From: Pseudomonas fluorescens NCIMB 11764
GTDB lineage: Bacteria > Pseudomonadota > Gammaproteobacteria > Pseudomonadales > Pseudomonadaceae
NCBI RefSeq assembly: GCF_000293885.2
Contig: NZ_CP010945.1
Coordinates: forward strand, 2,252,001-2,316,000
Length of the DNA: 64,000 nucleotides
Direction: 5' to 3'
This document shows positions 28,250 to 36,555 of this stretch, in pieces. Made by a program: the position numbers and the translations under genes. Below the pieces are notes generated by a model that saw nothing but the letters and a program-made list of their open reading frames with translations, was not told the origin of the DNA and did no database searches. The stretch's first letter is position 1; every line of letters starts with the position of its first letter.

Positions 28250-29137
28250 ATGTCCTTGAAGCACTTTATCCAAATCACCAAACCGGGGATCATTTTCGGT
28301 AACGTGCTTTCAGTGGCAGGCGGATTTTTCCTGGCCTCGAAAGGGCATGTCGATCTGGCCATCTTCCTGGCCGCCATGATCGGCACGTCCCTGGTGGTCG
28401 CTTCCGGTTGCGTGTTCAACAACTGCATCGACCGCGACATCGACCTGAAGATGGAACGTACCAAGAACCGGGTGCTGGTCCAGGGCCTGATCTCCCTGAA
28501 ACTGGCGCTGGTCTTCGCGACCGTCCTGGGTGTTGCCGGCGTTGCGCTGTTGTACAAGGTGGCCAACCCGTTGGCTGCGCTGTTCGCGGTGATCGGTTTC
28601 GTCATCTACGTCGGCTTCTACAGCCTGTACCTCAAGCGCAAGTCGGTTCACGGCACGCTGGTGGGCAGTCTGTCGGGGGCGATGCCGCCGGTGATCGGTT
28701 ACGTCGCTGTGACCAACAGCTTCGACATGGCCGCACTGACGCTGCTGGTGATGTTCAGCCTGTGGCAGATGCCGCACTCCTACGCCATCGCGATCTTCCG
28801 CTTCAACGATTACCTGGCCGCCTCGATTCCGGTGTTGCCGGTGAAGCGCGGGATTCAAGTGGCGAAGAAGCACATCCTGATCTACATCCTGGCCTTCCTC
28901 GTGGCGACCTTGATGCTGACCTTCAGCGGCTACGCCGGCATGAGCTACCTCGCCGTCGCCGCGGCCATGGGCATGTACTGGCTGTACATGGCCTGGACCG
29001 GCTACAAGGCAGTGGATGACACGGTCTGGGCACGCAAGCTGTTCGTGTTCTCGATCTTCACCATTACCGCGTTGAGCGTGATGATGTCCCTGGACTTCAA
29101 AGTGCCGAGCGAGTTGTTGCTGACGTACGCGCCTTAA
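28250..29137 (+). CDS. cyoE: Protoheme IX farnesyltransferase (heme O synthase)
   Basis: 295-residue membrane prenyltransferase of the UbiA family that adds a farnesyl group to heme b to give heme O for CyoB. Motifs are the first Asp-rich loop [18 protein letters not shown] and the second YSLYLKRKS, with [13 protein letters not shown]. Start follows GAGGTAAATCCGG. Last gene of the cyo operon, closed by a terminator at 29156. Confidence 0.97.
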   Translation: MSLKHFIQITKPGIIFGNVLSVAGGFFLASKGHVDLAIFLAAMIGTSLVVASGCVFNNCIDRDIDLKMERTKNRVLVQGLISLKLALVFATVLGVAGVALLYKVANPLAALFAVIGFVIYVGFYSLYLKRKSVHGTLVGSLSGAMPPVIGYVAVTNSFDMAALTLLVMFSLWQMPHSYAIAIFRFNDYLAASIPVLPVKRGIQVAKKHILIYILAFLVATLMLTFSGYAGMSYLAVAAAMGMYWLYMAWTGYKAVDDTVWARKLFVFSIFTITALSVMMSLDFKVPSELLLTYAP

Positions 29138-29155
29138 GCGTCGGATGCTGTAACG

Positions 29156-29193
29156 AAAAACCCCGCCCTTTGAGAAAAGGCGCGGGGTTTTTT
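29156..29193 (+). terminator. Terminator of the cyo operon
   Basis: AAAAACCCCGCCC-TTTGAGAAAAG-GCGCGGGGTTTTTT hairpin, 18 bp after cyoE. Its core (29161-29180) is identical to the one after higA at 29971-29990. Confidence 0.92.
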
Positions 29194-29260
29194 ATTGAGG
29201 GTTTTCCAGTGGATTGAAAGCCAGGACAGCTCGTCAGGTAGATCATTCATCGGTTGCCTG

Positions 29261-29283
29261 ACTATAAGCAAATTGCCTATAGT
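29261..29283. promoter_or_regulatory. Palindromic operator at the higBA start
   Basis: ACTATA-(A)GCAA-A-TTGC(C)-TATAGT is a 23 bp near-perfect dyad whose right end lies six bases before the toxin GTG. A promoter-like TTGCCT...TATAGT pair overlaps it. This is the classic position for antitoxin autorepression. Confidence 0.6.
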
Positions 29284-29289
29284 TTGTCA

Positions 29290-29634
29290 GTGCGAACCGT
29301 ATTCTTCGAAACCTCTTCCTTCACTGCCACCGTTGGCAATTATCTGACGGACGATGCGTATCGTGCGTTGCAAACCCATATGCAGCTGAATCCGCAGGCC
29401 GGCGACGTCATGCCTCGAACAGGCGGCTTCCGAAAGTTGCGCTGGGCAGATGGCCGTCGAGGTAAAGGCAGGCGAGGTGGCTTGCGGGTTATCTATTATT
29501 GGCTTATGAATGATGGCCAGTTCTGGATGTTTGCAATTTATGACAAAGATGAGCTTGAGAATTTGAGCGCCGACCAAGAGAAAGCGCTCAAGAAAGCCAT
29601 AGAGACAGAGTTGAAAGTACGGGGTACCCCATGA
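29290..29634 (+). CDS. higB: HigB-type toxin of a toxin-antitoxin module
   Basis: 114 residues from a GTG start at 29290 (MRTVFFETSSFTATVGNYL). RelE/HigB-2-like mRNA interferase: GDVMPRTGGFRKLRWA, GGLRVIYYWLMNDGQFWMFAIYDKDE and a C-terminal helix AIETELKVRG. Such toxins cleave mRNA at the ribosome and are held inactive by HigA. It overlaps the antitoxin gene by four bases, and toxin-first order is usual for higBA. An upstream in-frame ATG (29254) would run through the operator and is less likely. Confidence 0.87.
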   Translation: MRTVFFETSSFTATVGNYLTDDAYRALQTHMQLNPQAGDVMPRTGGFRKLRWADGRRGKGRRGGLRVIYYWLMNDGQFWMFAIYDKDELENLSADQEKALKKAIETELKVRGTP

Positions 29635-29945
29635 AAAAGCGCGACCTGTTTGCAGAATTGATGCAGGGCGTTGATGAGATGGCGGCTCAACGCGAAGGCA
29701 AGATCACGTTGCGCAATACGTCAATTGAGGACATCCCTGCGCCTGAGGTAGGGGCGCAAGAGATCGTTGCACTGCGAGAAAAGTTACATATGTCTCAAGC
29801 CGTTTTTGCCAAGCGTATTCGAACCAGTCCGAGCACCCTGAGGAATTGGGAGCAGGAAAAATCGAGACCTAATGCCCAAGCTGCCTTGCTGATCAGGCTG
29901 GTGGAGAAATTCCCTGACATGGTTGATCGACTGGCAGCTGTTTGA
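29631..29945 (+). CDS. higA: HigA-type antitoxin, HTH_XRE
   Basis: 104 residues. The C-terminal half is a Cro/CI-type helix-turn-helix (EIVALREKLHMSQAVFAKRI, then RTSPSTLRNWEQEKSRP); the N-terminal part binds and neutralises the toxin. It overlaps higB (ATGA), so the pair is co-translated. It likely represses its own promoter through the dyad at 29261-29283. A bidirectional terminator follows. Confidence 0.9.
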   Translation: MKKRDLFAELMQGVDEMAAQREGKITLRNTSIEDIPAPEVGAQEIVALREKLHMSQAVFAKRIRTSPSTLRNWEQEKSRPNAQAALLIRLVEKFPDMVDRLAAV

Positions 29946-29963
29946 GCAAATGATGGAATTGCT

Positions 29964-30003
29964 AAAAAAGCCCCGCCCTTTGAGAAAAGGGCGGGGCTTT
30001 TTC
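29964..30003. terminator. Bidirectional terminator after higBA
   Basis: AAAAAAGCCCCGCCC-TTTGAGAAAA-GGGCGGGGCTTTTT, with A and T runs on the two sides. It serves higA and the minus-strand gene at 30006. Confidence 0.92.
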
Positions 30004-30005
30004 AT

Positions 30006-30206
30006 TTACGTCCCGTTGTTACACGGTGCATCGAGCACCTTCGCCACATCATCGATGATGGCCTTGCTCATATCCTGCAGAAAATGCGATGCCCAGGCAT
30101 ACCGGTCGCTATCGCGGGACGCCACGGTTGATGCGGAACAGCGGTTGGTTGGCGTGGAAGGAGAAGGGGTGATGCCGATGGTTTCCAGGTCTTGAGGGTT
30201 GGTCAT
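30006..30206 (-). CDS. Small protein of unknown function, 66 residues
   Basis: Supported by a strong AGGAGGTG five bases before the ATG at 30206 and a terminator directly after the stop. The sequence begins MTNPQDLETIGITPSPSTP and ends DDVAKVLDAPCNNGT; residues 35-60 could form an amphipathic helix. It resembles the short Pseudomonas-specific proteins that often sit between housekeeping genes, but I cannot name a family. No signal peptide or membrane segment. Confidence 0.65.
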   Translation of the reverse strand: MTNPQDLETIGITPSPSTPTNRCSASTVASRDSDRYAWASHFLQDMSKAIIDDVAKVLDAPCNNGT

Positions 30207-30455
30207 TGGGCACCTCCTGTGGTTGGGAGGTGACGGGGGACAGCTGGCACAGATGCATAAATTTTGAACGGATTGTGGGCGTGCATAAAGGAGAACTCCG
30301 ATGGGTGCCTACATCGTGTTCGAGTTATCAGGCCCGGTCGCTGAATTGGCAGCGATGCATCGAAGTTAGCGTGCGGGAGGCGGGGATCACAATCGTAGCG
30401 ATCTGGTGGCAGTGGATGTCATGCCGCCAGCAATTGCTATGTCCGACGCGGTCCC

Positions 30456-30587
30456 CTGTGGCGAGGGAGCTTGCTCCCGCTCGGCTGCGCAGCAGTCGCT
30501 TAGGCCTATAAATTCGGTATCTCAGAAGAAAATGCAGGGGATCGCTTCGCACTCCCGCGGGAGCAAGCTCTCTCGCCACAGGGGAGT
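30456..30587. repeat. REP pair, GAGGGAGCTTGCTCCCGC subtype
   Basis: CTGTGGCGAGGGAGCTTGCT near 30461 is mirrored by GCGGGAGCAAGCTCTCTCGC ending near 30583. The rest of 30207-30594 holds no convincing gene. Confidence 0.85.
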
Positions 30588-30594
30588 GATGCGG

Positions 30595-32013
30595 TTACTT
30601 TTTGCAATCGTCTAGCAACCGGAGAAACCGCTCCCGCACCTGAAGGTTATCGCTGTGCGCCACGTTGAAACGCAGAAAGTGACTGGCATCCGGCGCTTTG
30701 CTGAGCAGGGTGCCAGGCGCCAGCACCAGGTCGATGTCCAGACCCTTCCTCGCCAACGTTTCGGCATGATGCCCTTCGGGCAGACGCGTCCAGATGAACA
30801 ACCCTTCATGCGGCAGCGAAGAAACGGAACAACCCGCCTCCACCAGCCAGCTCGACACCCGACTGCTCGATTCGTAAAGCCGATCCACCGTGCGCCGCGT
30901 GTGTTTGGCGTAGCTGCCATCACTGAGCATGGTGCAGATAATCTGTTCCGCCAGTTCCGACGTCATGCCACCGCAGGCCATTTTCAGGGTGACCATCCGG
31001 GCTGCCAGTTGCGGCGAAAGCACCGCATAGCTGACCCGACTGTTCGCCGTCAGGGTCTTGGAGAAACCGGAGACATAACTGACATTGTCCAGCCCACCTG
31101 CTGCCAGGCGCGGCGTGGTTCGTTGTTGCATATCGCAATACAGATCATCTTCGACGATGTGAAAACCATAACGGTGGCTCAACTCCAGCAAGCGATAGAC
31201 CTGCGCCGGGGAGAACGAGTGCCCGGTCGGGTTGTGCAGGGTGTTATTGGTCATGTAGAGCACGGGCCGATGGGTAATCAGCAATTGTTCCAAGGCGTCC
31301 AGGTCCATGCCCTCGGCGGCACGGGGAATGGTGATGACCCGAGCGCCATGCAAGGCCAGGTTGGTGTGCATGGTGAAGTAGCACGGATCGTCGAGCAGCA
31401 CCGTGTCGCCGGGTTTGACCAGCAGACGCATCAGCATGTCGATGGCCTGCACGGTGTTGGCGGTGGTGATGATCTGGTCCACCGGCACTTCGATGCCCAA
31501 GGTCGCCAGTTTGACCCGCAACGCTTCGCGCAGCGGCAGGTAACCGGCAGCGACGCCGTATTCGCCCATGCGCAGGGAGGTTGCGCGCAGGGTGCCGCGC
31601 ACGGCTTTCAGCAATTCTTCTGCCGGTAGCCACGAGGACGGCAGGAAACCGGCACCCGGGCGCAGCGCACCATTGTCCTGCAGTACCGCGCGGCGGACCA
31701 CGCTCAGTGTGTCTTGAGGTTGCAGGTCCGGGCCGGCATCGGTCTTGAGCGTGAGGCTGGAACGGTGCACGTAATGCCCCGAACCCTGGCGTGAAACCAC
31801 CAGACCCTTGGCCCGCAGGCGATCCAGCGCATCCACCACCGTGGACTTGCCCACGTTCATCAGCTCGGAGAGTTCGCGAATCGGCGGCAGCCGCGAGCCG
31901 TGAGGCAGCCCGCCCTGGCTGATCGCCACCGACAATTGATCGACGATCTGCTGGACCAGCGGCACTCCCGGCTGGAACTCGATGGCGGCGATCACTGCTC
32001 GCTGAACCTGCAT
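30595..32013 (-). CDS. MocR-type regulator (GntR HTH fused to aminotransferase fold)
   Basis: 472 residues: an N-terminal winged helix (about 15-80, PLVQQIVDQLSVAISQG, LPPIRELSELMNVGKSTVVD) and a fold-type I PLP domain with the lysine in YVSGFSKTLTANSRVSYAV. MocR proteins sense PLP-bound amines or amino acids and regulate the next operon. Divergent from the MFS gene at 32162; a perfect inverted repeat lies between them. Its location suggests control of the biosynthetic locus that follows. Effector unknown. Confidence 0.88.
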   Translation of the reverse strand: MQVQRAVIAAIEFQPGVPLVQQIVDQLSVAISQGGLPHGSRLPPIRELSELMNVGKSTVVDALDRLRAKGLVVSRQGSGHYVHRSSLTLKTDAGPDLQPQDTLSVVRRAVLQDNGALRPGAGFLPSSWLPAEELLKAVRGTLRATSLRMGEYGVAAGYLPLREALRVKLATLGIEVPVDQIITTANTVQAIDMLMRLLVKPGDTVLLDDPCYFTMHTNLALHGARVITIPRAAEGMDLDALEQLLITHRPVLYMTNNTLHNPTGHSFSPAQVYRLLELSHRYGFHIVEDDLYCDMQQRTTPRLAAGGLDNVSYVSGFSKTLTANSRVSYAVLSPQLAARMVTLKMACGGMTSELAEQIICTMLSDGSYAKHTRRTVDRLYESSSRVSSWLVEAGCSVSSLPHEGLFIWTRLPEGHHAETLARKGLDIDLVLAPGTLLSKAPDASHFLRFNVAHSDNLQVRERFLRLLDDCKK

Positions 32014-32035
32014 TTTACTGGTCTCTCCGGCAGTA

Positions 32036-32061
32036 AAGTTCGTTTGATTCTATACGAACTT
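32036..32061. promoter_or_regulatory. Perfect inverted repeat between the MocR gene and the MFS gene
   Basis: AAGTTCGT-N10-ACGAACTT: 8 bp perfect arms one helical turn and a half apart, 23 bp before the regulator start on one side. A likely operator for the adjacent GntR/MocR protein. Confidence 0.6.
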
Positions 32062-32161
32062 GCTCTGATGAAAACAAGCGACTCTCTCTACCATCACCTT
32101 ACAGACTTTCCTGATTGTTCGCGCTGGACGCCTGAACAGTCGCTGGTTCCAGAGGTGTTGC

Positions 32162-33262
32162 ATGAGTGTTCAAACAACGGTCGCCGTCGCCAAACCGGTG
32201 ATCAACATTCGCCTGTTCACGATCCGGATCATCACCGCCGTGTCGCTGTTTGCCGTGCTGGGCAAGGCCAACGTCTGGCTCGACACCGCCACCAACAGCA
32301 TCCTCGCCCTCGGGTATCGGGCCTTGCTGTTGCTGCTGCCGCTGACATTGCTGGTGCTCGGCCGTCGGTCACTGAGCGTTACGCTCATGTGCGCCGCCCT
32401 CGGATTGGTGTTGCTGGCAGTCACCAGCAACCAGGGCATTGTGATGTTTGCCGCAGCGTTGTTCGCCTACGGCATTGCCATTGCCGGTTACCTGATCAAG
32501 AGCGAAGCCGCCCAGACCAAAGAGGGCGCGGCCTACAACCGTGTCGCCATGAACATGGGCAGTCTGGTGGCGGGGTTGATCCTGCTTTCCCCGCTGCTGA
32601 CCCCAACCCTGTTTTTCCTCGGTGCCGCGGGTTTCGTCCTGCTGTGCCTGCCCATCGCCATGGGCGCGACCTTCACCACGCAGTCGGTAGTCGCCCAACC
32701 AAACACCCACGACGGCAGCGGCTGGCGCAACAAGCTGCCGTGGGTGATCGCTGGCGTCATCATGGGTATCAAGCTGTTCGGCGTGTTCTCGATCCTGCCC
32801 CAGGCGATCCTGCTCAAGACCGGTGAATTGCCGGCCTGGTACGGCTTGATGCTGATCCTCAACAGCGCCGTGGTGGTGTTCGCCCAGGTGCCGGTGATGA
32901 AACTGATCGAGCGTACCGGGCGCTTCAAAGTGGTTGCTGTCATCGGGATCATCATCGGCGGCTTCGCCGTGCTCTCGTCGCCGGATGCGTTCCACGTCGA
33001 AACCCTCGCCGGCGCGTTGATCTGGGTGGCGCTGCTGTCCATCGCCGAGTGCGCGTTCAGCTATCTCGATTACTTCTCCGTCAAGCAAAACAACATGTTC
33101 GTCAAGGAAGTCTCCCTGGGCGTTGGCGCCGGGCTGACGGTATTGATCATGCGAGTCATGCCACCGCCCTATAGCGCACTGGTACTGGCCGCTATCGGCG
33201 CGGGCGGCATCCTCGCCTGGTACTGGCTCAACCGTAGGGCCAACGCGTCACTGCACGACTGA
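32162..33262 (+). CDS. MFS family exporter of the biosynthetic locus
   Basis: 366 residues, about 11-12 hydrophobic helices (LLLLLPLTLLVLG, VMFAAALFAYGIAIAGYLI, LVAGLILLSPLLTPTLFFLGA and so on). AGAGGTGTTGC precedes the ATG. It is the first gene of a run including the ATP-grasp ligase, so export of, and self-protection from, the pathway product is likely. The substrate is unknown; the protein is shorter than typical 400-residue MFS pumps. Confidence 0.82.
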   Translation: MSVQTTVAVAKPVINIRLFTIRIITAVSLFAVLGKANVWLDTATNSILALGYRALLLLLPLTLLVLGRRSLSVTLMCAALGLVLLAVTSNQGIVMFAAALFAYGIAIAGYLIKSEAAQTKEGAAYNRVAMNMGSLVAGLILLSPLLTPTLFFLGAAGFVLLCLPIAMGATFTTQSVVAQPNTHDGSGWRNKLPWVIAGVIMGIKLFGVFSILPQAILLKTGELPAWYGLMLILNSAVVVFAQVPVMKLIERTGRFKVVAVIGIIIGGFAVLSSPDAFHVETLAGALIWVALLSIAECAFSYLDYFSVKQNNMFVKEVSLGVGAGLTVLIMRVMPPPYSALVLAAIGAGGILAWYWLNRRANASLHD

Positions 33263-33304
33263 GTCACCGCGTTTGCGTTTTTTACTCCACAGGTCGGAGG
33301 TTTC

Positions 33305-34585
33305 ATGAACACCACGTCATGCGTAGTAGTGGTCGGGTACAACGGCAACCGGGTTCACGATATCCAGAAGCTGCGCGACCTCTGCAAGACACTCTATAAC
33401 GCCAGGTTGATCCTGGTGGTCGAGCAGATTCAGCCCGATGACGATCAGGTCGCGGATCACGTCTGCACGGCCTCGATGGCGCCGCAGGACATCGCCGATT
33501 CCGTCGATCTGCTGGTCGGTTGCCTGGGTGCCGATCGCTGGAAGCTGATCGGCGTCCTGCCATTTTCCGACCGTGGTGTGTTGCTGGGTGCCGCGTTGGC
33601 CACCCGTTTCGACCTTCCCGGCATTACCCCCGGCGAGGCGCGGGCGGGGCTGGACAAACAGATCTTTCGCAAGCTGGAAGCGGCCGCCGACACAGCGCCG
33701 GAGGACTACCGCCCGGTGTTTTCCGCACGTATCGAAAGCCTGGGGGAACTGCGTCAGCGGGTGGTCGAACTGGGCGGCAAGGCCTTCATCAAACCGGCCT
33801 GCGAAGGCGCCAGCCGAGGTTGCCGCGTTATCCATCATCCGTCCGAATGTGACGAGGCCTGGCAGGCGCTCAAGCCCTATCGCGAAGGCGGCATCGTCCT
33901 CGAAGAGTTGATTCAGAACGCCCGTGAATACAGCTGGGATTACGTCGCGGGCAGCACCTGGGTCACCGAGAAAACCACCACCGAAGGCGCCTATCGCGCG
34001 GAGATCCAGCAAGTGGTGCCGGCGCCGCTGGCGGCTGACGTACAGGCGCGCCTGGCGGCTGCCGGCCGACATATGTCTGGACTGGTGTCGCTGGAAAACG
34101 GCGCCTATCACAACGAGGTCTTCCTGCGCCGCGACGGCCTGACCTCGGCGGTGGAAACCAACATGCGCCCCGGCGGCATGCACATCTGGGACCTGGCGCG
34201 TCTGGCGTTCATCGATTTCGATCCATGGGAACGCTGGGTCCGCTGGGCGGTGGAAGGCAAGGTCGACCATCACGACCCCGTTGCCCGTGGCTATTGCGGC
34301 ATTCGTCTGCTCCGGGCGCCGGCCGGTGGTCTTTTGCGCTACGTGCCGGACATCGAAACCCTGGCCCGGGAGCTGGACATCGAGCTGGTCGAGGCGGTGT
34401 ACGCCAAGCGCCTCAGTGATTCAGTCACCGCACTGGTGAAGGACAACACGTCGTTTATCGGCCACATCGTTTTGTTCGACGAAAACTACGGGCAGCTCAG
34501 CGACAACCTGCTGCGCCTGGCAGAGGCGATCGAGTCGCGCGTCGAAGTCACCTGCCTGGCGGCGCCGGCGAGAGCCGTGGGTTGA
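33305..34585 (+). CDS. ATP-grasp ligase
   Basis: 426 residues. The ATP-grasp core is visible: GKAFIKPACEGASRGCRVI (ATP-binding lysine and loop), GGIVLEELIQNAREYSWDYVA, then EVFLRRDGLTSAVETNMRPG with the metal-binding Glu/Asn, followed by GMHIWDLARLAF. This resembles carboxylate-amine ligases such as L-amino-acid ligases. CGGAGGTTTC precedes the ATG. In this setting it probably joins an unusual amino acid to another amino acid. Substrates unknown. Confidence 0.85.
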   Translation: MNTTSCVVVVGYNGNRVHDIQKLRDLCKTLYNARLILVVEQIQPDDDQVADHVCTASMAPQDIADSVDLLVGCLGADRWKLIGVLPFSDRGVLLGAALATRFDLPGITPGEARAGLDKQIFRKLEAAADTAPEDYRPVFSARIESLGELRQRVVELGGKAFIKPACEGASRGCRVIHHPSECDEAWQALKPYREGGIVLEELIQNAREYSWDYVAGSTWVTEKTTTEGAYRAEIQQVVPAPLAADVQARLAAAGRHMSGLVSLENGAYHNEVFLRRDGLTSAVETNMRPGGMHIWDLARLAFIDFDPWERWVRWAVEGKVDHHDPVARGYCGIRLLRAPAGGLLRYVPDIETLARELDIELVEAVYAKRLSDSVTALVKDNTSFIGHIVLFDENYGQLSDNLLRLAEAIESRVEVTCLAAPARAVG

Positions 34586-34635
34586 GCCTTCGGGATCAAA
34601 GTTCCAAGCATTATTGGTTTAAGAGGGTTGAGTGA

Positions 34636-35133
34636 ATGATTGAGCAAAAAATGTCGTGTGACGAGCGGTTCATCGCCCTGGCGAAAGAACTCAACTACGA
34701 CATCTACGGCGAGAACACCGTGGGCGGACGTTACGCACCGCTGGTGCGCCATCACGATGAAATCTACGTCAGCGGCCTGGTCCCGCGCATGAGCGGCAAA
34801 ATGCAGTACCCGGGCAGGGTCGGGCTTGAGCTCAGCCTGGCGGATGCCCAAGCGGCCGCCAGCATCAGCGCCATGCGCGGGCTGGCACTGATCGTCGATG
34901 CCATCGGTTCGCTGGACAAGATCAAGTCGTTGATACGGGTCACGGTGTACGTGAAGTGTACGGCGGACTTTGTTGATCTCAGTGAAGTGGCCAACGGTGC
35001 ATCGGATGTCTTCAGTCATGTGCTGGGCGATGCGGGGAAACATACGCGAACCACTGTCGGCGTTTATCAGTTACCGAAAAATGCCGCCGTGGAAGTTGAC
35101 ATGATTGTGGCGCTGCGGCCTTCGGTGTTGTGA
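34636..35133 (+). CDS. RidA (YjgF/YER057c) family protein
   Basis: 165 residues with the RidA fold: DEIYVSGLVPRMSGKMQYPG, then a helix with repeated Ala, IKSLIRVTVYVKCTADFVDL and a C-terminal AAVEVDMIVALRPSVL. RidA proteins hydrolyse reactive enamines/imines or act as pathway enzymes. Slightly longer N-terminus than housekeeping RidA and embedded in the cluster, so a dedicated role is plausible. The usual catalytic Arg is not clearly placed; R-V-T-V-Y is present. Confidence 0.85.
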   Translation: MIEQKMSCDERFIALAKELNYDIYGENTVGGRYAPLVRHHDEIYVSGLVPRMSGKMQYPGRVGLELSLADAQAAASISAMRGLALIVDAIGSLDKIKSLIRVTVYVKCTADFVDLSEVANGASDVFSHVLGDAGKHTRTTVGVYQLPKNAAVEVDMIVALRPSVL

Positions 35134-35216
35134 GTGTTAGTTGCTCGGCTTTACAGTGATTGATTGTTCGCCTAGTGTCTGGTCACTCAAAGTCGATAAT
35201 AAGTCGGTGTGTGCGG

Positions 35217-35684
35217 ATGAATAACATTCAAGGTGGGTTTTTTTCATATAAGGACTTTCGCCAGAGTTTGAACCAACCGCCGGTCAATGCCCGGGTGTGG
35301 AAGGGGGATGAACTCACAGGCATGCGTCAGAACCTCAAGGACAGCGAGGTCGATATTGTCGCGCTGGCCCACGACGACAGCACCGAAGGCTGCAAGTTGA
35401 CGCCAGGGATGGCGGTGTCCATGCAATGGTTGAAACCCGGCACGACGCTGAACGGCCATGCGCATTCGTGGTGGCACCTGTTCATCATTCAATCCGGCAG
35501 CGGCGCGTTGACCCTGGGCGATGCCGATGCAGTAAACGTCAGCCCCGGCGACGTGTTGCTGGTGCCAGCCTGGACCCGCCACGGTTTCGTCAACACCAGC
35601 GCCACTGAGCCGCTGGCGATGCTCAACATGAGCAACATGCCCCAGATGGCGCAGCTCTCCAGTGCGGCAGACGCCACGGTCTGA
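35217..35684 (+). CDS. Cupin-domain protein
   Basis: 155 residues from the ATG at 35217 (MNNIQGGFFSYKDF). The cupin motifs are LNGHAHSWWHLFIIQSGSG (motif 1, with His pair) and SPGDVLLVPAWTRHGFVN (motif 2). Metal-binding His residues are present, so it may be a small dioxygenase, isomerase or sensor. A strong terminator follows at 35716. No ribosome binding site is clear, and a start further upstream cannot be excluded. Confidence 0.8.
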   Translation: MNNIQGGFFSYKDFRQSLNQPPVNARVWKGDELTGMRQNLKDSEVDIVALAHDDSTEGCKLTPGMAVSMQWLKPGTTLNGHAHSWWHLFIIQSGSGALTLGDADAVNVSPGDVLLVPAWTRHGFVNTSATEPLAMLNMSNMPQMAQLSSAADATV

Positions 35685-35715
35685 CACGCTCGATCTTCCC
35701 CTCTGTTACCCACCA

Positions 35716-35746
35716 GGGAGTCCGCATTCGCAGACTCCCTTTTTTG
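35716..35746 (+). terminator. Terminator after the cupin gene
   Basis: GGGAGTC-N10-GACTCCC followed by TTTTTT. It separates the MFS to cupin transcript from the GST to hydrolase transcript. Confidence 0.9.
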
Positions 35747-35770
35747 TTTCTGTCCGCTGGATTTTTGAAG

Positions 35771-35804
35771 TTCTGTATCCGTAGAAACAGATAATTTCTG
35801 TATC
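35771..35804. promoter_or_regulatory. Direct repeat TTCTGTATC before the second half of the locus
   Basis: TTCTGTATC at 35771-35779 and 35796-35804, 25 bp start to start. MocR regulators often bind direct repeats, and two MocR genes flank the locus. The remaining DNA to 35880 has no gene. Confidence 0.42.
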
Positions 35805-35879
35805 TGTTCAGCGCTTAACCAACTAACTACGATCGTTTCCAATGCAACGGATTATTGTGGTTAAGCAAGGGAGCGTTCT

Positions 35880-36524
35880 ATGGAAAGTACGAAGCTGAAA
35901 CTTTATGTTGGCGCAGATTTTGTCAGTGCTTTTGCAATGTCGGCCTATGTGGCGTTGAAAGAAAAGCAACTTTCGTTTGAACTTGTCACGCTGGACTTGA
36001 AAGCGCGTGAGAACTATCAGGCGAGTTATCAAGATGTCTCGTTGACCTGCAAGATCCCCACCTTGGTTCACGAAGGTTTCGCATTGTCGGAATCGTCGGC
36101 CATTGCCGAATACCTGGATGAAATAGCGCCGGGGCATCCCAAACTGTTCCCGCTGGACATCAAGCAACGCGCCCGCGCCCGTCAGCTCCAGGCCTGGTTG
36201 CGCAGTGATCTGCTGGTCATTCGCAAAGAGCGTCCGGCCGACCTCATTTACTTCGGCAAGAAAGAAACCCCGTTGTCGGATGAAGCCCAGGCAGCTGTCG
36301 CAAGGCTGTTCTTTGTCGCCGACCGGTTGCTGGAGGAGGGCGCGGACCATCTGTTCGGAGACTGGAGCATCGCCGACACGGACCTGGCAATCATGCTCAA
36401 CCGACTGGTTGCCAATGGCGATCGCGTTCCTGCGCGGCTCGCGGCCTATGTGCGCCGGCAATGGGATCGCGACAGCGTCCGGGCCTGGATGGACATAGAG
36501 CGCGTAGCGCCGGCCATTCAGTAA
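35880..36524 (+). CDS. Glutathione S-transferase, YfcF-like
   Basis: 214 residues. An N-terminal thioredoxin-like domain (LKLYVGADFVSAFAMSAYVA; CKIPTLVHEGFALSESSAIAEYL with the cis-Pro and glutathione-binding Glu-Ser) is followed by an alpha-helical domain with WSIADTDLAIMLNRL. First gene of the second transcript of the locus, with AAGGGAGCG before the ATG. It could detoxify or process a pathway intermediate, or simply be co-transcribed. Confidence 0.85.
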   Translation: MESTKLKLYVGADFVSAFAMSAYVALKEKQLSFELVTLDLKARENYQASYQDVSLTCKIPTLVHEGFALSESSAIAEYLDEIAPGHPKLFPLDIKQRARARQLQAWLRSDLLVIRKERPADLIYFGKKETPLSDEAQAAVARLFFVADRLLEEGADHLFGDWSIADTDLAIMLNRLVANGDRVPARLAAYVRRQWDRDSVRAWMDIERVAPAIQ

Positions 36525-36555
36525 AAACCGCCAGGCAATCACCAGGAGCGCTGCC

